The translations under genes and the position numbers were made by a program. 13,051 bases of DNA from Candidatus Iainarchaeum sp. (GTDB taxonomy: Archaea; Iainarchaeota; Iainarchaeia; Iainarchaeales; GCA-2688035). Of the stretch, positions 1 to 5,639 are shown in pieces. Positions within the stretch are counted from its first letter, which is position 1. Each line of letters opens with the position of its first letter. Under the pieces are notes generated by a model. The model saw nothing but the letters and a program-made list of their open reading frames with translations. It was not told the origin of the DNA and made no database searches. Location of the stretch: contig JAQTPU010000016.1 of NCBI GenBank assembly GCA_028712575.1, positions 1-13,051 on the forward strand, written 5' to 3'.

Positions 1-799
1 CAGATTATCCTCGCCCCGCGCAGGTCGGAAAGCCCCTCGAAGGTTTTTCCAGAATTCATTTTTTTAAAAATTGAAAAAAAATGCTTGGGCCTTCCCAGGA
101 TGCTTGCCTTTATTTTTTCATTCTTTAACATTGCTTTGAGCTCTTCGCATATCTGCAGTATCTCCCTTTCCCGCTCTTCGCGCGTCTGCTTCACAAGGCC
201 CTTGATTTCCAGGAATTCCCCCGGATTCAGGATTTTGAAGCAGGCATCTTCAAGCTGCCACTTCATGTCATGGAGGCCGAGCTTGTCGCAGATAGGCACG
301 AAAATCCTCTGGCATCTTCTTGCAAAATTTTCCTTTGTGCTTTCTTCGAGAATTCCCTGCCTGCCCAGGCTGTCAAAGGCCGAAGCGAGAATAATCAGGA
401 TTGAGCGAACATCCCTTGCAACTCCGAGGATGACATTTGAAAGGAGCTCGTCTGAAAAGCTCTGGAAGTTTTTTCCTCAATCTGGAACGCCTTTGAGCAT
501 TCTTCCGTTATTTCTGAAATTTCGGCTCCGAATTTTTTTGCTATTTCCTCTTTTTCAATGCCCTCACGCAGCATTGTGTCGTGAAGAAGCCCGGCTGCAA
601 TCGAGGCCTCATCGCCCCCCACCCTCGCCATTATTGCCGCAACACCGAGGACATGCTGTATTCTCGGCGAGTCTTTTTTTGCATTGTGCTTTTCCAATGC
701 AAATTCAAAAGCCTCTTTCAGAAGTTCCCTGTTTGCCTTTGGATTCAGCTTTTTCGCTTCCAAGAGGACATCTTCAAAAAGAACCGGTTTCTTTGCCAT
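1..799 (-). CDS. RelA/SpoT-family (RSH) protein, partial, with apparent frameshift
   Basis: RelA/SpoT-family protein; the family makes or breaks (p)ppGpp. The N-terminal frame (ATG at 799; alternatives at 805 and 844) gives an HD-type region with RIQHVLGVAA and AAGLLHD, and stops at 395. From about position 474 leftward a second frame continues the homology without a break: RDVRSILIILA, then CDKLGLHDMKWQLEDACF, GRPKHFFSIFKKM and DLRGARII, which match the linker and the start of the RSH synthetase domain. Joining the frames needs one extra base in the T6 run at 469-474. The HD domain looks degraded: the ED after HD is absent, and the usual LADRLHNM motif reads LASAFDSL. Hydrolase activity is therefore doubtful. 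The C-terminus lies outside the window. The gene may be synthetase-only, a pseudogene, or intact with a sequence error. Family assignment is sure; intactness is not. Confidence 0.82.
469..474 (-). other. Homopolymer frameshift site in the RSH gene
   Basis: A run of six T (six A in the coding strand) where the RSH reading frame changes. One frame carries the HD-domain start and stops at 395. The other, which has a TGA just before the run, carries the rest of the family similarity. A seventh A would give the residues EEKNFQSF and a continuous protein. Possible explanations are an assembly indel, a real inactivating mutation, phase variation or transcriptional/translational slippage. Confidence 0.7.
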
Positions 800-825
800 G
801 GACATAAAAATTTCTGGAAGTGAAG

Positions 826-836
826 AATTTAAACAC
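826..836. promoter_or_regulatory. Shared TATA-like box between RSH and tpiA
   Basis: The symmetrical TTTAAA at 828-833 sits in the divergent gap. It lies about 30-37 bases from the chosen starts of both genes (799 leftward, 865 rightward), close to the usual archaeal TATA-to-start-site distance plus a very short leader. One element could serve both directions. Inferred from position and composition only. Confidence 0.4.
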
Positions 837-864
837 TTCCGCATTTTCTTCTTTTGGTGTTTTT

Positions 865-1569
865 TTGAACCAGTTAAAACTGCCTGTTTTGTTCATCAAT
901 TTCAAGGTTTACGAGGAAGCCAGCGGCAGGAACGCCCTTGCACTTGCAAAAAAAGCTGAACAGGTTTCAAAAAAGGCAAAGGCAGGCATTGTGCTTGTTG
1001 TCCAGGCAACAGACATGCGGATGCTTTCGGAAAAAACCTCCCTGCCCCTGTTTGCACAGCATGTTGATGCAATCGGGTACGGCAGGCATTCAGGCTGGAT
1101 TTCCCCCGCTTCCGTGAAGCAGGCGGGCGCAATCGGGACAATTTTGAATCATGCAGAGCACAAGATTTCCAACGAGGCTCTTGAAAAAACAATTGCCCTT
1201 GCAAAGAAGCAGGGCCTGCTTGTAATGGCCTGTGCGGAAGACCTTGAAAGGGCAAGGCAGATAGCTTCTTTCGCTTCAAAGCCGGATTTTATTGCAATCG
1301 AGCCTCCGGAGCTTATTTCCAGGGAGGACGTTTCAGTAAGCACTGCAAGGCCGGAACTTATTTCGGATTCTGTTGAAGCAATAAAGCGTATAGCGCCTGA
1401 AATAATTGTAATAACCGGTGCCGGCATTCACAGCCCCTCGGATGTTTCAAAGGCAGTTGAACTCGGGACTTCCGGGGTTTTTGTGGCAAACAAAATAGTA
1501 AAATCCCAGGACCAGAAAAAAGCGATTGAAGAGCTTGCGTCGGGGTTAAAAACCAATAAGAGGAAATAA
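865..1569 (+). CDS. tpiA: Triosephosphate isomerase, archaeal type
   Basis: Interconverts dihydroxyacetone phosphate and glyceraldehyde 3-phosphate in cytosolic glycolysis/gluconeogenesis; the former also leads to the glycerol phosphate backbone of lipids. The 234-residue product has the short archaeal TIM-barrel form. Catalytic residues are visible: Lys14 in INFK, His96 in NHAEH and Glu146 in IEPPELI, followed by phosphate-binding loops (ITGAGI, GTSGVFVAN). The frame is open from an ATG at 820, but the TTG at 865 gives MNQLKLPVLFINFK, whose spacing to NFK fits archaeal homologues such as the Pyrococcus enzyme. A GGTG lies a few bases upstream of this TTG. It diverges from the RSH gene and is followed after 46 bases by the CBS-HPF gene on the same strand. 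Family is secure; the start is a judgement. Confidence 0.93.
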   Translation: MNQLKLPVLFINFKVYEEASGRNALALAKKAEQVSKKAKAGIVLVVQATDMRMLSEKTSLPLFAQHVDAIGYGRHSGWISPASVKQAGAIGTILNHAEHKISNEALEKTIALAKKQGLLVMACAEDLERARQIASFASKPDFIAIEPPELISREDVSVSTARPELISDSVEAIKRIAPEIIVITGAGIHSPSDVSKAVELGTSGVFVANKIVKSQDQKKAIEELASGLKTNKRK

Positions 1570-1615
1570 TTAATTAACCGCAATTTTTCAAATTTTAATT
1601 TTTGAGGGAATTTTT

Positions 1616-2743
1616 ATGGTCAGTGCTGCCGATTTGATGCAAAAGGATTTTTTGGCTGTTGAAAAGGATTCTTCCCTTTCCAGAGTTATCGGGAAAATGG
1701 TTTCTTCAAAAAAAAGCGTCGCAATTGTCCTTGACAATTATTCGTTTGCAGGGATTGTTTCAATAAGGTCTATTGCGGGAAAAAACATTTCAAACCCCGC
1801 GGAAGTTAAAATCGGCGCTTTTGCACAGGCGGTTCCCGTGCTTGAGCCTGAAATGCAGATTGAAAAAATTGCAGACCTGTTTTTTTCAGCCAATGTGCGG
1901 ATTCTGCCTGTTGTGAAAAACAATTCTGTTTTGGGCGTTGTTTCGGTTGTTTCCGTTGCAAAGCAAATCGCATCGATTCCGGAAATAAAAAAAATGCCGC
2001 TTTCCGCAGCCGTCAAGGAAGCTGTTGTCCTGGATGGCACGGCCACTGTCAATAAGGCGCTCTCATCAATGCTTGAAAAAAACGTGCTTGGCGCTGCTGT
2101 TATTGACAAAAACTCGAAATTAACAGGCGTTGTTTCACTTGAAAGCATTGTAAAAAAATTCATGCTGCTCCCCAAGGAAAAATACTCCGGCTCAAGGGGA
2201 AAGGGGGGCATTTCTTCCGGCGCGCGAAACCCTGAAAAAGATTCGCTTACAGACATCCCAGTCACTGCGGGAATGGACGAGAATTTTGTTTCAATAAGCC
2301 CGGACCAGAATATTTTAAAAGCCGCAAACCTCATGGTTTCAAGCGATTCGTGTGAAATTCTTGTAGAGGAAAATTCAAGGGTGCTTGGCATTGTTTCCGC
2401 AAAAAACATTCTTCCCCTGCTTAAAACAATGGGTGCGGAAAAAAACATCCAGGTTTCAAAAATGCCCGACATTGATTCAATAGACAAGGCGGAAATAATG
2501 GGTTTTCTTGACAGGGCTTATGAAAAAATTTCAAGGATGACTTCCGGAGAAATTGCCCTTCACGTTCATTTCAAGGAACACGGAAAAGGCGGCTCCAGGA
2601 CAAAACACGTTGTCCATTTGAAGCTCGTAACCCCAAAAAAAACCTTTGTCGCGGAAGCAGTTGACTGGAAGCTTTTGAATGCAGTAAAAAACGCTTCCGC
2701 AGTGCTTGAAAGGGAAACAATAAATTTTTCAAAAAGAGAATAA
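1616..2743 (+). CDS. Four-CBS-domain protein with HPF-like C-terminal domain
   Basis: A 375-residue cytosolic protein. Four CBS repeats are seen at about residues 5-55, 64-118, 127-182 and 214-270, each ending in a hydrophobic G-(I/V)-V-S strand. They form two Bateman-type pairs, which in other proteins bind adenine nucleotides. A Gly/Ser-rich linker lies at 188-208. The C-terminus (about 287-372) has the alternating pattern of the ribosome hibernation factor HPF/RaiA family: HVHFKEHG, a hydrophobic strand, then FVAEAVDWKLLNAVKNASAVLER, like the HPF pattern of a V/A-E strand, a short acidic turn and a helix with an AI/AV-D-like core. This suggests a ribosome-binding domain under nucleotide control. 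SD GAGGGA at 1604-1609 sits six bases before the ATG. CBS calls are firm; the HPF-like call is by pattern. Confidence 0.85.
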   Translation: MVSAADLMQKDFLAVEKDSSLSRVIGKMVSSKKSVAIVLDNYSFAGIVSIRSIAGKNISNPAEVKIGAFAQAVPVLEPEMQIEKIADLFFSANVRILPVVKNNSVLGVVSVVSVAKQIASIPEIKKMPLSAAVKEAVVLDGTATVNKALSSMLEKNVLGAAVIDKNSKLTGVVSLESIVKKFMLLPKEKYSGSRGKGGISSGARNPEKDSLTDIPVTAGMDENFVSISPDQNILKAANLMVSSDSCEILVEENSRVLGIVSAKNILPLLKTMGAEKNIQVSKMPDIDSIDKAEIMGFLDRAYEKISRMTSGEIALHVHFKEHGKGGSRTKHVVHLKLVTPKKTFVAEAVDWKLLNAVKNASAVLERETINFSKRE

Positions 2744-2747
2744 TTTT

Positions 2748-2987
2748 TTACCGTTTCTTTTTTTTCTTCTGCTTCTTAGGCTTTGCAGATTTCTTTTTTT
2801 TCGGCTTTGCCTTCTGCTTTGCCTTTTTTCCCGGTTTTTTTGCCGGCTTTGCAAATTTTTTGCGGACTTTTTTCCTCTGTTCGCGCATTGTGGCAGGCAT
2901 GAACAATTCCAAATCAGTGCTTTTCTCTTCCCTGAGCTCTTTCCGCATTTCGTCAATAATATCCTTGACGGTTTTCTTGTCTTCCAT
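2748..2987 (-). CDS. Small protein with long lysine-rich C-terminal tail
   Basis: A 79-residue hypothetical protein. Residues 1-40 are charged and probably helical (MEDKKTVKDIIDEMRKELRE, then LELFMPATMREQ). Residues 39-79 are almost entirely Lys with Ala, Pro, Gln and Arg, ending in a run of lysines. The tail is unstructured and very basic, like those that bind DNA or RNA; I infer nucleic-acid or ribosome binding and do not recognise a family. A strong GGAGG (2994-2998) lies six bases before the ATG, and a TATA-like box is at 3028-3036, so this is a well-expressed real gene rather than a low-complexity artefact. It converges on the CBS-HPF gene with four bases between stops. Confidence 0.75.
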   Translation of the reverse strand: MEDKKTVKDIIDEMRKELREEKSTDLELFMPATMREQRKKVRKKFAKPAKKPGKKAKQKAKPKKKKSAKPKKQKKKKKR

Positions 2988-3027
2988 ACAATGCCTCCAA
3001 AAAGTGTAATTACTTGATTTTTTCTAG

Positions 3028-3036
3028 TATATAAAA
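3028..3036 (-). promoter_or_regulatory. TATA box for the lysine-tailed protein gene
   Basis: TATATAAAA on the plus strand, TTTTATATA on the minus strand. It is about 40 bases before the ATG at 2987, leaving room for a start site near 3005 and a leader carrying the GGAGG. No plus-strand gene lies just to its right (the SRP RNA there is antisense), so the minus direction is the sensible reading. Confidence 0.55.
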
Positions 3037-3064
3037 TTATGCCTTTTTTGTCTGCAGAATCAGT

Positions 3065-3071
3065 AAAAAAA
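3065..3071 (-). terminator. T-tract terminator of the SRP RNA
   Basis: Seven consecutive T on the minus strand follow directly after the GACCC that closes the terminal helix of the SRP RNA. Archaeal RNA polymerase commonly stops at such runs, so this probably sets the RNA 3' end. Confidence 0.65.
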
Positions 3072-3338
3072 GGGTCGCCTGAAAATCGGCTGAATTTTTT
3101 GAAAAAAGTTTGTCATTGCTTTTTCTCGCTTCCGGACCCTTCAAAGCATTTTTTGTCAAAGCCACCGTTGCTTTCTTCCGAACCTAGCGGGTTTCACTGC
3201 AACAAAAGATCTTTGAAGACAGAAGGTCACTGTCCAAGCAATGGCTTTTTCCAGAAAACAAAGCCTTTCCCCAGGCATCAGCCCCGGCATAAAGCAGGTT
3301 TCCGGTTACAAGGCACTGCTGCCGCCCCAGCCTGACCC
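3072..3338 (-). ncRNA. ffs: Signal recognition particle RNA (archaeal 7S RNA)
   Basis: RNA core of the signal recognition particle, which binds SRP19 and SRP54 and targets ribosomes making membrane and secreted proteins. On the minus strand the 5' part reads GGGTCAGGCTGGGG, then TTGTAACCGGAAACC and ATGCCGGGGC, matching the archaeal Alu domain including the UGUAA motif (3306-3310). The S domain has GTGAAACCC followed by AGGTTCGGAAGAAAGCAAC: the helix-8 loop region with its GGAA tetraloop at 3176-3179. Pairing supports the fold: the ends (3334-3338 with 3072-3076), helix 5 (3237-3243 with 3114-3120), a helix-6 hairpin (3218-3234) and the base of helix 8 (3211-3218 with 3139-3146). About 267 nt, within or slightly below the usual archaeal size. 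Ends are set by pairing, the T tract and the promoter spacing. Confidence 0.93.
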
Positions 3339-3357
3339 ATTATATTCGTGCTTGGAC

Positions 3358-3369
3358 AATTTTTTAAGG
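3358..3369 (-). promoter_or_regulatory. TATA-like promoter of the SRP RNA gene
   Basis: On the minus strand CCCTTAAAAAATT lies about 25 bases before the inferred RNA 5' end at 3338, the standard archaeal TATA distance. The same A/T block may also serve the divergent gene starting at 3403. Confidence 0.5.
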
Positions 3370-3402
3370 GTTTTGATTACCATTATTTTTGGGGGTTGGT
3401 TT

Positions 3403-3657
3403 ATGGATAGGAAGCCAATTGGAAAAATAACTCATTATTTTGACAAGATAGGCGTTGCAGTAATAGAGCTTTCAGACTCTTTGAAGAACGGTGAAAAAAT
3501 TGCAGTCGAAGGCCATTCAGGCGAGGTTTTTGAACAGCTTGTTGAAAGCATGCAGATTGACAGAAAGCCTGTTCCGAGCGCAAAAAAAGGCCAGGCAATA
3601 GGAATAAAGCTCGTGCAGCCTGTAAAGCCGATTGCGCAGGTATTCAAAGTAGTATAG
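3403..3657 (+). CDS. Single-domain EF-Tu domain-2-like protein
   Basis: An 84-residue beta-rich protein resembling domain 2 of translational GTPases: KPIGKITHYFDKIGVAVIEL, then LKNGEKIAVEGHSGEVFEQLVESMQI and GQAIGIKLVQPVKPIAQVFKV. The order (a G-x-I/V-T-H-Y strand, D-x-L-x-x-G-D/E-x-I, a Q-x-V-x-S-M-Q segment, and K-G-Q-x-I-G) is that of the small archaeal translation-factor-like proteins and of related C-terminal domains in U32 peptidases. No GTPase domain is present, so a role in RNA or ribosome binding is an inference. The frame is open from 3241, but upstream codons run antisense through the SRP RNA; the ATG at 3403 is preceded by a G-rich GGGGGTTGG and begins the homology. It converges on radA. 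Confidence 0.85.
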   Translation: MDRKPIGKITHYFDKIGVAVIELSDSLKNGEKIAVEGHSGEVFEQLVESMQIDRKPVPSAKKGQAIGIKLVQPVKPIAQVFKVV

Positions 3658-3687
3658 TATATAAGCCTAAAAAATATAAAAAAGAAA

Positions 3688-3710
3688 AAAATTGGCAATA
3701 AAGCCAATTT
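3688..3710 (-). terminator. Hairpin with T tract after radA
   Basis: An 8-bp inverted repeat (AAATTGGC and GCCAATTT, six-base loop) lies between the convergent EF-like gene and radA. On the minus strand the hairpin is followed by a long T-rich run (about 3680-3690 and beyond), right after the radA stop. It has the shape of an intrinsic terminator, though archaea mainly use the T run itself. Confidence 0.55.
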
Positions 3711-3712
3711 GT

Positions 3713-4663
3713 TTATTCGGCATCCACTATTCCGTGCTCTGTCACTCTGAAAATTGCTTCTCCGTCAGGCAGGGATGGTGAATCCACTAGCTTTGCGACT
3801 CTTTTGTCTTCCTTGCTTTTTCTCAGATACAAGCGTGTCTTGCTGTTGTGCGCAACAATATCCCCGCCAATCGGTGTTGTAGGGTCACCGAATAATATTC
3901 CCGGATTCTGCATTACCTGGTTTGTAACAAGGACAGCAATATTGTTCATTTCAGCAACTTTCATCAATGCGTGCATGTGCTTGTTCAGTTTCTGCTGCCT
4001 GTCAGCCAGCTGGCCTCTTCCAATGAATTCAGAGCGGAATTGTGCAGTAAGAGAATCAACAATAATCAGCTTTATTCCCTTTTCCTTCACTATTTCGTCT
4101 GCCTTTTCGGCAAGCAGAATCTGGTGGTCTGAATTGTAAGCTCTTGCCACTAAAATGTTTTTCAGAACATCATCAGGATTCATTTCAAGGTGTTCTGCAA
4201 TTGCAATTATTCTTTCAGGCCTGAATGAATTTTCTGCGTCAATCCATAAGCACGGCCCGTTTAAGCCGCCTTTTTCTTCAGGCAATTGCACTGTTACTGC
4301 AACCTGGAAGCAGACCTGTGTTTTTGCGCTCGCAAACTTGCCGTAAATCTCGGTAATGCTGCCTGTTTCAATTCCGCCGCCAATCAAAGCATCAAGGTCT
4401 TTGCTGCCAGTTGTTATTTTTCCGACAAGCTTTCTTCTTTCGGCAATTTTATCCGCTGTTTCAAATCCCATTTCAAGTGAATCGCGCGCTGCCCTAATCG
4501 CCTTGGTGGCGGTTGCTTCTCCCAGGCCTGCCGCTTCAATCAGTTCTGCAGGCGAGGCAATGGCAATGCTCTCGACAGTTTTATACCCTGCGGACATTAA
4601 TTTTTCCGCTGCCTGTGTGCCAATTCCTGGCAAATCCTCTATCTCTTCAATCTTTTTTCCCAT
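3713..4663 (-). CDS. radA: RadA recombinase, with variant Walker A
   Basis: Archaeal RecA/Rad51 homologue, 316 residues, full length: forms a filament on ssDNA and carries out ATP-driven strand exchange. Helix-hairpin-helix N-domain at about 5-60 (LPGIGTQAAEKL, AAGLGEATATKAI); FETA polymerisation motif at 67-70; ATPase core from about 80; IDAENSFRPERI at 141-152; Walker B LIIVD at 199-203; FIGRGQLADRQQKLN at 213-227; L2/ATP-cap region NQVMQNPG to TPIGGDIVAHNSKTRLYLRK. Walker A (108-115) reads GKFASAKT rather than the usual GEFGSGKT: Lys114 and Thr115 are kept, but the glycine before Lys is alanine. The ATG at 4663 follows GGAGGG (4670-4675) by six bases; the frame is open to 4699 without support. 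A TATA-like box lies in the repeat at 4758-4794. Confidence 0.96.
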   Translation of the reverse strand: MGKKIEEIEDLPGIGTQAAEKLMSAGYKTVESIAIASPAELIEAAGLGEATATKAIRAARDSLEMGFETADKIAERRKLVGKITTGSKDLDALIGGGIETGSITEIYGKFASAKTQVCFQVAVTVQLPEEKGGLNGPCLWIDAENSFRPERIIAIAEHLEMNPDDVLKNILVARAYNSDHQILLAEKADEIVKEKGIKLIIVDSLTAQFRSEFIGRGQLADRQQKLNKHMHALMKVAEMNNIAVLVTNQVMQNPGILFGDPTTPIGGDIVAHNSKTRLYLRKSKEDKRVAKLVDSPSLPDGEAIFRVTEHGIVDAE

Positions 4664-4757
4664 AAAAATCCCTCCATCGGATTCAGCCATTTGAAGCAAT
4701 TAATTTGGGAAATAATTGCCGCTTGGGCTGTCCAATTCCATACACATTATGCTGTGT

Positions 4758-4794
4758 GGCTTTTAAATAGTTTTTAGAGCGGATTTCCGCTAAT
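4758..4794 (-). repeat. Direct repeat copy A, with the radA promoter
   Basis: The core AGTTTTTAGAGCGGATTTCC plus GCTAAT (4769-4794) recurs at 5565-5590 with one mismatch (A/G at 4778). Similarity runs on weakly into the flanking GCTTTTAAAT. On the minus strand it reads as a GC-rich palindrome (GCGGAAATCCGC) followed by the TATA-like CTATTTAAAA at 4761-4770, about 100 bases before the radA ATG, leaving a leader of roughly 75 nt. It may be both the radA promoter and the left boundary of the toxin-antitoxin cassette. Confidence 0.8.
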
Positions 4795-4802
4795 GCTGCT
4801 CA

Positions 4803-5216
4803 TTAAAATTGGAATTCTTTGATTAATTCTGATGTCGAGAAAACTTTTACTTTTGCTTGTTTTTTTAGCCCGGAATCCTGCGACCACAAAGCGCACTTGA
4901 ACTTTAACGCCAATGCCAAAAAGGGCCAGTCCGCTTTGTGGCCTTCCGGGCAGATAAAAAGGGCATCTTGTTTTAACGCAAAATATTCTTCTATGGGAAT
5001 TATTGCAATATTTTCAAAAACAAGTTCAACTGCATTCTGAAATTGGTTTTCCGCCAAGCCAAGCTTTTCCATAAATTCCTGCTTATGGTTTAAAACTTCT
5101 AATTTTGCCCTGTCGGGAGCAAATATTTCAAACTGCTTTGAAAACAGGAGATTTCTGGTTTCCCCTTTTCTCAAAAGTGCCGCTACAATGGCATTTGTAT
5201 CCGCAACAAGCTGCAT
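4803..5216 (-). CDS. PIN-domain ribonuclease, VapC-like toxin
   Basis: A 137-residue PIN-fold protein; PIN toxins are metal-dependent RNases that cut tRNA, rRNA or other RNA when their antitoxin is lost. The acidic active-site set is visible: Asp6 in ADTNAIVAALL, Glu40 in KLEVLNH, Asp96 in KADWPFLALAL and Asp114 in LWSQDSGL. Length is typical of VapC. The ATG follows the TGA of the upstream antitoxin with no bases between, so the two are translationally coupled; the GGGGG in the antitoxin's last codons may act as the ribosome binding site. The pair is bounded by direct repeats, suggesting an acquired cassette. The target RNA cannot be told from sequence. Confidence 0.88.
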   Translation of the reverse strand: MQLVADTNAIVAALLRKGETRNLLFSKQFEIFAPDRAKLEVLNHKQEFMEKLGLAENQFQNAVELVFENIAIIPIEEYFALKQDALFICPEGHKADWPFLALALKFKCALWSQDSGLKKQAKVKVFSTSELIKEFQF

Positions 5217-5444
5217 TCAAACCCCCTTATTGTGCCACCTGGCAATGCCCGATTTTATTTTTTTTGACAGTTCAATGATGTCTTTATCGGAGGCTTTGGA
5301 TTTGGAGGTCAATTCATCCATAAGCTCAAGCTTTGACAACTCCAGTTCAAAAGCCTGCCTTGCAACAGCAGACCAATTCACTGTCTCAAACTTCTCAAGC
5401 TTCTGTTTCATCTCATCAGAAACAGAAATGCAAACATTTGCCAT
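5217..5444 (-). CDS. VapB-like antitoxin, ribbon-helix-helix type
   Basis: A 75-residue small protein. The N-terminal NVCISVSDEMKQKLEKF strand-helix followed by VNWSAVARQAFELEL is the pattern of archaeal ribbon-helix-helix antitoxins; the C-terminal half (about 45-75, Lys/Ser-rich, ending in ARWHNKGV) would wrap the toxin. Such proteins bind their own promoter as dimers. The ATG at 5444 is chosen because GGTGAT (5451-5456) sits just before it; a GTG at 5453 would add three residues but overlaps that site. First gene of a two-gene operon with the PIN toxin. The GC-rich palindrome in the upstream repeat is a possible operator (inference). Confidence 0.85.
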   Translation of the reverse strand: MANVCISVSDEMKQKLEKFETVNWSAVARQAFELELSKLELMDELTSKSKASDKDIIELSKKIKSGIARWHNKGV

Positions 5445-5554
5445 TTCAATCACCCATAAAATATGTGTAAATAATATTTATAATGCTTTCTTTGCAAAGT
5501 TGTTTTTTCCCATTTGTTTGGCGATTGATAATCTTTTTTATAATGGGCTCGTTT

Positions 5555-5590
5555 AGCTTTAAACAGTTTTTAGGGCGGATTTCCGCTAAT
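5555..5590 (-). repeat. Direct repeat copy B, upstream of the toxin-antitoxin pair
   Basis: Second copy of the 26-bp element (5565-5590), same orientation as copy A, with start-to-start distance 796 bp. On the minus strand it has the same palindrome followed by CTGTTTAAAG, a TATA-like box placed about 110 bases before the antitoxin ATG. It lies between the RPA stop codon and the antitoxin. Confidence 0.8.
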
Positions 5591-5639
5591 CCATCGGGAA
5601 GAATTCCGGAAAGAAATTTTCGTTGCACTGCAAAAGCAT

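Noticed and set aside
469..475. Canonical -1 programmed frameshift heptamer (A AAA AAC) in the RSH gene
   Set aside because: The letters match, but the zero-frame codon boundaries do not fall as X XXY YYZ, and no downstream pseudoknot was worked out. Homopolymer indel or simple poly-A slippage is more economical.
85..807. A 240-codon plus-strand open frame covering the RSH region
   Set aside because: It is antisense to clear RelA/SpoT homology and its own translation is low-complexity Ser/Phe/Leu with no recognisable motif.
1738..2487. A 249-codon minus-strand open frame across the CBS-HPF gene
   Set aside because: Antisense to recognisable CBS repeats, with a biased, motif-free translation.
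3039..3335. A 98-codon plus-strand open frame in the gap before the EF-like gene
   Set aside because: It lies antisense to the SRP RNA; the conserved RNA motifs and pairing explain this sequence.
3072..3338. RNase P RNA, suggested by ACAGAAGG on the plus strand
   Set aside because: No GAGGAAAGTCC-type partner is present, while the minus strand carries SRP Alu and helix-8 consensus sequences with matching pairing.
4769..5590. The 26-bp repeats as a CRISPR array
   Set aside because: Only two copies, 796 bp apart, with protein-coding genes between them and no spacers or cas genes.
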